A stretch of 64,000 nt of DNA, from the NCBI RefSeq assembly GCF_004365875.1, contig NZ_SODF01000001.1:2480001-2544000 (forward strand). The letters are read 5' to 3'. Of this stretch, positions 43,137-49,749 are shown piece after piece. The stretch comes from Kribbella kalugense. Lineage in GTDB: Bacteria; Actinomycetota; Actinomycetes; Propionibacteriales; Kribbellaceae. Every line of letters starts with the position of its first letter. Position 1 is the first letter of the stretch. The notes under the pieces were generated by a model. It was given only the letters and a program-made list of their open reading frames with translations. It ran no database searches and was not told where the DNA came from. The position numbers and the translations under genes were made by a program.

Positions 43137-43154
43137 GTATACAACGAGTATGGA
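43137..43154 (+). promoter_or_regulatory. Candidate GntR operator, copy A (upstream of DUF2848-cupin operon)
   Basis: GTATACAACGAGTATGGA matches copy B upstream of the GntR gene at 15 of 18 positions (shared pattern GTATACAnnGAGTATGnA). The flanks extend a partial palindrome, CGTCGTATACAACG. It lies 50 bases upstream of the DUF2848 start on the - strand. Confidence 0.6.
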
Positions 43155-43180
43155 GCATTCCCCCAAGGAGGTCCAGCCCG

Positions 43181-43288
43181 ATGCCCAACCTCACTGCAGA
43201 ACGCCGCGGTCTGTACACGTTCACCCTGGTCGGTCTCCGACTGGGACGGGCGGTGCAGGAGGAGTCCCTTGCGGTCAGCCCTGCATGA
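43181..43288 (+). CDS. Possible 35-residue peptide ORF with a strong ribosome site
   Basis: ATG follows AAGGAGG with nine bases between, the best ribosome site in this cluster. The frame encodes MPNLTAERRGLYTFTLVGLR and 15 more residues, then TGA, and runs 14 bases into the 3' end of the convergent GntR gene. It may be a small protein, a leader peptide or the remnant of a gene lost downstream of operator copy A. No family is recognised. Confidence 0.35.
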   Translation: MPNLTAERRGLYTFTLVGLRLGRAVQEESLAVSPA

Positions 43289-43913
43289 GGATCGAGCCGG
43301 TCGTGCCCAGGTGGCTGAGGATCGCCTTCTCGGCCGCGGCCGGATCTCCCGATGCCAGACCGTCGACGATGGCCTGGTGCTCCGCGAGTACGTCCTGCCG
43401 GCGAGTCGCGCTGCGCTGCAGAGCGACGACGCCGAGCAGCACATGCTTGGATCGCAGGTTGTCGTACAGCCGGCCGAACACCGAGTTGCCGCCCGCCTCC
43501 ACCAGCAGCGCGTGGAACTGGCTGTCCAGCTCGATGAACGCCTTCGCGTCACCTTGCTCGACGATGGCCCGTTGCTGCTCGAGTACGCCGGACATCGCGT
43601 CGACCGGGGCGAGGCCGGCCGTGAGCGAGGTTGTCGCGGCCCAGCACTCGATGACGCCGCGGGCCTGCATCAGTTCGGCGATCTCGCGGCCCGGCAGCGG
43701 CGCGACGAACGCACCGCGGTGCGGCACGAGCTGGACCAGGTCCTCGGCGGCGAGCATCAGCAACGCCTCCCGGACCGGTGTCCGGGAGATGCCGACCTCG
43801 GTTGCGACGACCTGCTCGTTGATGAACGTCCCCGACACCGCCGGGTCGCTCAGTACAGTCCCGCGCAGATACTGGTAGGCGCGATCGCGGCCTGAGTCCC
43901 CACTCAATTGCAT
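43275..43913 (-). CDS. GntR-family transcriptional regulator (FadR/FCD subgroup)
   Basis: ATG at 43913 is preferred over the TTG two codons earlier; 212 residues. The N-terminal winged helix has FINEQVVATEVGISRTPVRE. The C-terminal FCD domain is all helical with the metal-ligand pattern (Asp/His in FIELDSQFHALLVEAGGNSV and His in LAEHQAIVDGLASGDP). It is divergent from the nitrilase gene and lies beside the DUF2848-cupin operon. Both promoter regions carry a shared 18-base motif, so it likely represses the cluster and itself until a small carboxylate binds. Confidence 0.9.
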   Translation of the reverse strand: MQLSGDSGRDRAYQYLRGTVLSDPAVSGTFINEQVVATEVGISRTPVREALLMLAAEDLVQLVPHRGAFVAPLPGREIAELMQARGVIECWAATTSLTAGLAPVDAMSGVLEQQRAIVEQGDAKAFIELDSQFHALLVEAGGNSVFGRLYDNLRSKHVLLGVVALQRSATRRQDVLAEHQAIVDGLASGDPAAAEKAILSHLGTTGSILMQG

Positions 43914-43926
43914 ACTCAATGTATAC
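43909..43926 (-). promoter_or_regulatory. Candidate GntR operator, copy B (gntR/nitrilase divergent promoter)
   Basis: Read on the - strand, GTATACATTGAGTATGCA overlaps the GntR start codon (the ATG inside GAGTATG). It contains the palindrome TGTATACA and matches copy A at 15 of 18 positions. Binding here would block transcription of both divergent genes. Confidence 0.6.
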
Positions 43927-43942
43927 AGCTTCGGAGGTCCTG

Positions 43943-44713
43943 ATGACAGTCCTGCGCGTGGCCGCCGCCCAACTCACCACCGGGCCGGACCCGATCGCCA
44001 ATCTAGCCACCGCGACCGCCGCGATCCGGGACGCGGTTGCCGGCGGCGCCGAGTTGGTCGTGCTCCCCGAGGGCACGCTGGCCTGCTTCGGCACCGACCT
44101 GCGGACCGTCGCGGAGCCGTTGGACGGGCCGTTCGCTACCGGTCTGCGCAAGGTCGCCGCGGATCTCGGGGTCGTGGTCGCCGCCGGTCTGTTCGAGCCG
44201 TCCGACGACGGGCGGGTGCACAACACCGTGCTCGTCACTGGCCCGGGCGTCGAGGCGTCGTACCGGAAGATCCATCTGTACGACGCCTTTGGATCGCGCG
44301 AGTCGGACACTGTTGCGCCTGGCAACGAGCTGGTGGCGTTCGAGTACCGCGGGATCACTGTTGGGCTGGCGACCTGCTACGACCTGCGGTTCGCCGAGCA
44401 GTTCACCGCGCTCGGGCGACTCGGTGCGGAGCTGATCGTCGTACCGGCGTCGTGGGGTGCGGGACCTGGTAAGGAAGAGCAGTGGGACCTGTTGACGCGG
44501 GCGCGAGCCGCCGACGCCCAGGCCTGGCTGCTGGCGTGCGATCAGGCCTATGTACCGCCGATCGGCACGGATCCGTTAGGCATCGGGCGCAGCAGCCTCA
44601 CCACGCCGCTCGGCCAAACCCATACGCGATTGGGCGCCGTCCCGGACATCCTGCACGCCACTGTCGATACCTCGACTGTCGCGCCGGTGCGCGCCCGGGT
44701 ACCGATTCTTTAG
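43943..44713 (+). CDS. Carbon-nitrogen hydrolase (nitrilase superfamily amidase)
   Basis: ATG 43943 follows GGAGG six bases upstream and gives 256 residues; an earlier in-frame ATG at 43919 lies in the operator. The catalytic triad is visible: Glu43 in VVLPEGTLACF, Lys109 in YRKIHLYDAF and Cys145 in ATCYDLRF. The size and motif context fit the Nit/omega-amidase-like branches rather than true nitrilases. It probably hydrolyses an amide to acid and ammonia. It is divergent from its likely regulator. Confidence 0.88.
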   Translation: MTVLRVAAAQLTTGPDPIANLATATAAIRDAVAGGAELVVLPEGTLACFGTDLRTVAEPLDGPFATGLRKVAADLGVVVAAGLFEPSDDGRVHNTVLVTGPGVEASYRKIHLYDAFGSRESDTVAPGNELVAFEYRGITVGLATCYDLRFAEQFTALGRLGAELIVVPASWGAGPGKEEQWDLLTRARAADAQAWLLACDQAYVPPIGTDPLGIGRSSLTTPLGQTHTRLGAVPDILHATVDTSTVAPVRARVPIL

Positions 44714-45027
44714 GCGAGACCGTTCTTCTTCATCCGGGCGTTGTACTCGCGCATCCGGGGCGGGTAGCCGACCACGGCCGCGTCGTACGACGGGATGCCC
44801 AGGTTGTTGGCGAACTTGTGCGCCCACTGCACCGACGGCACCCGGCGGCGGGTCCACTCACCGTCGATCGCGACCAGCAGCAGGGTGTACTCCGTCACCG
44901 CTGTCCGCGGCTCGACGAATCCCTCGACTCCCTGCCGGGTCTGGGCGAAATCTCGCAGGTGCGCCTGATCCGGAGTGTCCGCCCGGCGCATCGTTCCGGC
45001 TTTCCGCCGGCGACCGAACCACTTCAT
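44710..45027 (-). CDS. Small conserved protein beside lpdA, function unknown
   Basis: Start at ATG 45027 (MKWFGRRRKAGTMRRADTPD); 105 residues. The sequence continues with HLRDFAQTRQGVEGFVEPRT, TEYTLLLVAIDGEWTRRRVP and AHKFANNLGIPSYDAAVVGY, and ends in a basic patch (PRMREYNARMKKNGLA). I recall similar short proteins next to dihydrolipoamide dehydrogenase in Actinobacteria, sometimes labelled oxidoreductase without evidence. It has no cofactor motif. The gene overlaps the amidase stop by 4 bases, tail to tail, and is divergent from lpdA. Confidence 0.72.
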   Translation of the reverse strand: MKWFGRRRKAGTMRRADTPDQAHLRDFAQTRQGVEGFVEPRTAVTEYTLLLVAIDGEWTRRRVPSVQWAHKFANNLGIPSYDAAVVGYPPRMREYNARMKKNGLA

Positions 45028-45226
45028 GAGGTAAGTGTCCCCTATGTGTGCAAGTCGAGGCCGAATTCCTGGATAACGGTTCCGGCCGGTCCCGAAGTAC
45101 CGGGCACGCGTGGCCCGGGCGTGGATCCGGGCGGAATCGGTGACAAGATGTCGCCGGGCCGGAACCGCGATCCGGGACCGCCCGCCTTGGAATCGGACCC
45201 ACGGCCCCAGACTCACGGAGGAACCT

Positions 45227-46606
45227 GTGACTGACAGCGGTACGACGTACGACCTGGTGATTCTCGGCGGCGGCAGCGGTGGTTATGCCGCCGGACTGCG
45301 CGCGGCGACGCTCGGCATGTCCGTGGCGCTGGTGGAGAAGGACAAGGTCGGCGGGACCTGTCTGCATCGCGGGTGCATCCCGACCAAGGCGCTGCTGCAC
45401 GCCGCGGAGGTGGCCGACTCGGCCCGCGACGGCGAGCAGTTCGGCGTCCGGACGACGCTCGAGGGCGTCGACATGGGCGGCGTGAACAAGTACAAGGACG
45501 GCGTGGTCGACCGGCTGTTCAAGGGTCTGCAGGGTCAGCTGAAGGCGCGCGGGATCACGGTCATCGAGGGCGAGGGGCGGCTCACCTCCCCCACCACGGT
45601 GCAGGTCGGCGACACGACGTACACCGGCCGCAACGTCATCATTGCCTCCGGCTCCTACTCCAAGTCGCTGCCTGGCCTGGAGCTGGACGGGCACCGGGTG
45701 ATCGCGAGTGAGCACGCGCTGACGATGGACCGGGTTCCGGAGTCGGCGGTGATCCTCGGCGGCGGCGTGATCGGCGTCGAGTTCGCGTCGGCATGGACGT
45801 CGTTCGGTACTCGCGTGACGATCGTCGAGGCGCTGCCGCGGCTGGTCCCGGCCGAGGACGCCGACTGCTCGAAGACGCTCGAGCGGGCGTTCCGGAAGCG
45901 GAAGATCGCCTTCAAGACCGGTACGCCGTTCGAGTCGGTGGAAGTTGTTGATAATGGTGTCCGCGTCACCGTCGCCGGCGGTGAGGTGATCGAGGCCGAA
46001 GTACTGCTCGTCGCCGTTGGCCGCGGACCGAACACCACGGGTCTCGGGTATGAAGAGGTCGGCGTCGCGCTCGATCGCGGGTTCGTGACCGTCGACTCGA
46101 CGCTGCAGACGAGCGTGCCGGGCGTGTACGCCGTCGGCGACATCGTGCCGGGGTTGCAGCTCGCGCATCGTGGGTTCCAGCAGGGCATCTTCGTTGCCGA
46201 GCACATCGCCGGCCTCGCGCCGACGCCGATCGACGAGACCGGGATCCCGCGAGTGACGTACTCCGAGCCGGAGGTCGCGTCGGTCGGACTGACCGAGGAG
46301 CAGGCCCGGGCGAAGTACGGCGACGTGGAGATCCTGAACTACAACCTCGGTGGCAACGGCAAGTCGCAGATCCTGAAGACGGCCGGCTTCGTGAAGCTGG
46401 TCCGCGCCAAGGATGGAGCGGTCGTCGGGCTGCACATGGTCGGTTCGCGCGTCGGTGAGCTGATCGGCGAGGCCCAGTTGATCTACAACTGGGAGGCGTA
46501 CCCGGCCGATGTGGCGCCGCTCATCCATGCCCACCCGACCCAGAACGAAGCTCTCGGCGAGGCACACCTGGCGCTGGCCGGGAAACCTTTGCACTTCCAT
46601 GACTGA
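45227..46606 (+). CDS. lpdA: Dihydrolipoyl dehydrogenase (E3)
   Basis: GTG at 45227 follows GGAGG six bases upstream and gives 459 residues; the frame is open upstream, but this start fits the family. FAD-binding GGGSGGYAAGLRAA is followed by the redox disulfide Cys45-Cys50 in GGTCLHRGCIPTKALLH. The NAD-binding GGGVIGVEFASAW lies in mid-protein, and the C-terminal interface has HAHPTQNEALGEAHLALAG, with the catalytic His. E3 reoxidises dihydrolipoamide in the 2-oxoacid dehydrogenase complexes and the glycine cleavage system. It lies just upstream of sucB. Confidence 0.95.
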   Translation: MTDSGTTYDLVILGGGSGGYAAGLRAATLGMSVALVEKDKVGGTCLHRGCIPTKALLHAAEVADSARDGEQFGVRTTLEGVDMGGVNKYKDGVVDRLFKGLQGQLKARGITVIEGEGRLTSPTTVQVGDTTYTGRNVIIASGSYSKSLPGLELDGHRVIASEHALTMDRVPESAVILGGGVIGVEFASAWTSFGTRVTIVEALPRLVPAEDADCSKTLERAFRKRKIAFKTGTPFESVEVVDNGVRVTVAGGEVIEAEVLLVAVGRGPNTTGLGYEEVGVALDRGFVTVDSTLQTSVPGVYAVGDIVPGLQLAHRGFQQGIFVAEHIAGLAPTPIDETGIPRVTYSEPEVASVGLTEEQARAKYGDVEILNYNLGGNGKSQILKTAGFVKLVRAKDGAVVGLHMVGSRVGELIGEAQLIYNWEAYPADVAPLIHAHPTQNEALGEAHLALAGKPLHFHD

Positions 46607-46733
46607 GCTTTCTGGACCGGCCCAGTAGTTTTGAGCCGTGGGAGCGTGTGGGACGCCCGTGACCCGGATCCCGCCCGCTCCGGCGGCACCGTAGGCTGAC
46701 CTCGACCGATCAGACGAAGGAGCAACGACCGTC

Positions 46734-48656
46734 ATGCCGACCTCTGTATCCCTGCCGGCCCTCGGGGAGAGCGTCACCGAAGGAACCGTCACCCGCTGGC
46801 TCAAGCAGGTCGGCGACACGGTTGCCGTCGACGAGCCCCTGCTGGAGGTCTCGACCGACAAGGTCGACACCGAGATCCCGTCGCCGGTGGCCGGCACCCT
46901 GCTCGAGATCAAGGCCGCCGAGGACGAGACCGTCGAGGTCGGCGCCGAACTGGCCGTCATCGGAGACGCAGGCGAAGCCACCTCCGCCCCCGCCGAGGCC
47001 GCCCCGGCGGAAGCCCCTGCTGAGGCAGCACCGGCCGAGCCCGAACCAGCCCCGGCAGCAGCGCCCCAGGCAGCTCCGGCCCCACAGGCCGAGGCTCCCG
47101 CCGCTTCGGCGCCCGCCGCTGAGGCAGCGCCTGCCGAGTCTGCTCCGGCTGCTCCCGCGGCCGAGGCTCCTGCTCCTTCTTCTCCGGCAGGCGGCTCCGG
47201 TACTTCCGTGACCCTGCCCGCCCTCGGCGAGAGCGTCACCGAAGGTACGGTCACCCGCTGGCTCAAGCAGGTCGGCGACGACGTAGCCGTGGACGAGCCC
47301 CTGCTCGAGGTCTCCACCGACAAGGTCGACACCGAGATCCCCTCGCCGATCGCCGGCAAGCTCCTGGAGATCAAGGTCGCCGAGGACGAGACAGTAGAGG
47401 TCGGCGCGGAACTAGCAATCGTCGGCACAGCAGCTGCATCATCGGCCCCCGCTCCGGCCGCGGCTCCCCCGGCATCAGCTCCGGCTCCGCAGGCCGCTCC
47501 GGCTCCGGCCGCCGCCGCGCCCGCTCCGACCCAGGCTCCCGCCCCGCAGGCCGCTCCCGCTCAGGCACCTGCGCCGCAGGCTGCTCCGGCCGCTTCCGCT
47601 CCGGCCCCGGCCGCTGCTCAGGCCCCGGCTGCTGCCCCGGCTGCTGCTCCTGCCCCGCAGGCTGCGCCGCCCGCCCAGGCTCCGGCGGCAGCTGCTGCTT
47701 CCCCGAACGGCGCCGCCGCGGACGCCCCGAACTACGTCACCCCGCTCGTCCGCAAGTTGGCGACCGAGCACCAGGTGGACCTCAACGCCGTACAGGGCAC
47801 GGGCGTTGGCGGCCGCATCCGCAAGCAGGACGTGATCGCCGCAGCCGAGGCCCAGAAGGCAGCCGCCGCTGCCGCTGCAGCCCCGGCCGCCGCCCCGGCA
47901 CAGTCGCCGGCCGCCGCCCCTGCGAAGGCCGCGACGATCAGCCCGCTGCGCGGTACCACCGAGAAGATGAGCCGGATCCGCAAGGCGATCGCGGCCCACA
48001 TGGTCAACTCGCTGAAGGTCTCGGCCCAGCTGACCACGGTGGTCGAGGTCGACGTCACCGAGATCTCCAAGCTCCGCAACGCGAAGAAGGCCGAGTTCGA
48101 GGCCCGCGAGGGCGTCAAGCTGTCCTTCCTCCCGTTCTTCGCCCTCGCCGCGGTCGACGCGCTGAAGCAGTACCCGAAGCTGAACGCGTCGATCGACGAG
48201 GAGAAGGGCGAGATCACCTACCACGCCGCCGAGCACCTCGGCATCGCGGTGGATGTGGAGCGCGGCCTGATGGTCCCCGTCGTACACAACGCCGGTGACC
48301 TGAACATCGCCGGCCTGGCGAAGCGGATCGCCGACCTCGCCGACCGTACCCGGACCAATAAGGTCCTGCCGGACGAGATGGCGGGCGGCACGTTCACCAT
48401 CACCAACACCGGCAGCCGCGGCGCGCTGTTCGACACCCCGATCCTGAACCAGCCGCAGGTCGGCATGCTCGGGACCGGTGCCGTGGTGAAGCGCCCGGTC
48501 GTCATCACCCACCCGGAACTCGGCGAGACGATCGCCATCCGGCAGATGGTCTACCTCGCGCTGACCTACGACCACCGCCTGGTCGACGGCGCGGACGCGG
48601 CCCGCTACCTGACCGCGGTCAAGCAGCGCCTCGAAGAGGCCCAGTTCGACGTCTGA
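46734..48656 (+). CDS. sucB: 2-oxoglutarate dehydrogenase E2 (dihydrolipoamide succinyltransferase), two lipoyl domains
   Basis: 640 residues from ATG 46734. Two lipoyl domains (about 2-78 and 158-235) are almost identical, each with [16 protein letters not shown], so the lipoylated lysines are Lys43 and its counterpart. Long Ala/Pro linkers separate them and lead to a peripheral-subunit-binding domain ([20 protein letters not shown]). The catalytic acyltransferase core ends with [16 protein letters not shown], holding the active-site His. It forms the core of the TCA-cycle 2-oxoglutarate complex and is recharged by LpdA. Similar actinobacterial proteins are often annotated as pyruvate-complex E2, so the acyl specificity is not certain. 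Confidence 0.93.
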   Translation: MPTSVSLPALGESVTEGTVTRWLKQVGDTVAVDEPLLEVSTDKVDTEIPSPVAGTLLEIKAAEDETVEVGAELAVIGDAGEATSAPAEAAPAEAPAEAAPAEPEPAPAAAPQAAPAPQAEAPAASAPAAEAAPAESAPAAPAAEAPAPSSPAGGSGTSVTLPALGESVTEGTVTRWLKQVGDDVAVDEPLLEVSTDKVDTEIPSPIAGKLLEIKVAEDETVEVGAELAIVGTAAASSAPAPAAAPPASAPAPQAAPAPAAAAPAPTQAPAPQAAPAQAPAPQAAPAASAPAPAAAQAPAAAPAAAPAPQAAPPAQAPAAAAASPNGAAADAPNYVTPLVRKLATEHQVDLNAVQGTGVGGRIRKQDVIAAAEAQKAAAAAAAAPAAAPAQSPAAAPAKAATISPLRGTTEKMSRIRKAIAAHMVNSLKVSAQLTTVVEVDVTEISKLRNAKKAEFEAREGVKLSFLPFFALAAVDALKQYPKLNASIDEEKGEITYHAAEHLGIAVDVERGLMVPVVHNAGDLNIAGLAKRIADLADRTRTNKVLPDEMAGGTFTITNTGSRGALFDTPILNQPQVGMLGTGAVVKRPVVITHPELGETIAIRQMVYLALTYDHRLVDGADAARYLTAVKQRLEEAQFDV

Positions 48657-48669
48657 GTCGAACAAACAC

Positions 48670-48712
48670 AGGCGCCGGCGCTTTGTCTCCCCGGAGACGG
48701 GCACCGGCGCCT
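48670..48712 (+). terminator. Intrinsic terminator after sucB
   Basis: AGGCGCCGG and CCGGCGCCT enclose an inner GTCTCC/GGAGAC hairpin, followed by TTTGCG. The two-stem structure ends the sucB transcript 14 bases after its stop. Confidence 0.75.
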
Positions 48713-48782
48713 TTGCGTTCCGCAGTACCGCGTCGTCGTAGTACCCATCGTCGTCAGGCAACCCGACAAGGAGCAGAGCGGG

Positions 48783-49670
48783 ATGAAGTACGTGCTGGCC
48801 GGGGCTTCCGGCTTCCTCGGCAAGGCCCTCGCCCGCGACCTGGTTGCTGACGGCCACCAAGTCCTCCGGCTGGTACGCCGCCCGCCCTCGACGCCGGACG
48901 AGATCCGCTGGGACCCGGCCCGCGGCGTCCTCGACCCGGCCGCCCTCGGCACTCCCGATGTCCTGGTCAACCTGGCCGGCGCGAACATCGGCCGCCCGTG
49001 GACCCCGACGTACCGCAACAAGATCCGCGAGAGCCGCGTCAATACCACCGCGACCCTGGCCGCGGTTGCCGCGCGACTCGACCGCCGGCCGGTCCTGATC
49101 ACCCAGAGCGGAATCGGCGGCTACGGGATGGATCTCGGCGACCGCATCCTGACCGAGGATTCCGAACTCGGCGAAGGCTTCCTCTCCGACGTAGTCCGCC
49201 TATGGGAAGGCGCCCTCGAACCCGCCCGCGCGGCCGGCAGCCGAGTGGCCGCACTCCGCACGGGCGTCGTCCTGGATCGCAAGGCTCCGGCGTTCCAGCT
49301 GCTCTCCCTCCCCTTCCGCCTCGGCCTCGGCGGCCGCTTCGGCTCAGGCACGCAGTACTTCCCGGTGGTGTCCCTCACCGACTGGCTGCGAGCGGTCCGA
49401 TTCGTCGCCGAACACGACACCATCCACGGCCCGGTGAACGTCGCCCTTCCAACCCCAGCGACAAACCTGGAACTCACCGAGGCTCTGGCAACCGCCCTAC
49501 ACCGACCATCGTTCGTCCCCGTTCCCGCCTTCCTGATGAAGGCCGCCCTAGGAGAGTTCGCCTGGGAACTCCTCGGCAGCAAACGAGCCCTCCCAACCCG
49601 CCTCCAATCCAACAACTTCACCTTCCACCACCCAACCGCCCCCACAGCCCTCTCCGCCGCCCTCGCCTAA
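48783..49670 (+). CDS. TIGR01777 family NAD-dependent epimerase-like protein
   Basis: 295 residues from ATG 48783, with GGAG-type site (AAGGAGCAGAGCGGG) upstream. The N-terminal SDR-like nucleotide motif is LAGASGFLGKALARDL, followed by VNLAGANIGRPWT and QSGIGGYG, typical of TIGR01777. A C-terminal DUF1731 region (SFVPVPAFLMKAALGEFAWE, LGSKRALPTRL) completes the family. The biochemical function is unknown. In Actinobacteria the gene often sits between sucB and lipB, as here except for the inserted segment. Confidence 0.9.
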   Translation: MKYVLAGASGFLGKALARDLVADGHQVLRLVRRPPSTPDEIRWDPARGVLDPAALGTPDVLVNLAGANIGRPWTPTYRNKIRESRVNTTATLAAVAARLDRRPVLITQSGIGGYGMDLGDRILTEDSELGEGFLSDVVRLWEGALEPARAAGSRVAALRTGVVLDRKAPAFQLLSLPFRLGLGGRFGSGTQYFPVVSLTDWLRAVRFVAEHDTIHGPVNVALPTPATNLELTEALATALHRPSFVPVPAFLMKAALGEFAWELLGSKRALPTRLQSNNFTFHHPTAPTALSAALA

Positions 49671-49749
49671 CCCACCCCTCCATCACCACTACCGCCCCGT
49701 CACACGCTCGGCCCCAACCCACCAGCCCAGGCTGGTCCGCACCGCCGCC

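Noticed and set aside
44858..47428. Very long - strand open frame opposite lpdA and sucB
   Set aside because: It is the antisense of two clearly recognised genes. Long antisense frames are expected in high-GC DNA, and its product is low-complexity Ala/Gly/Ser.
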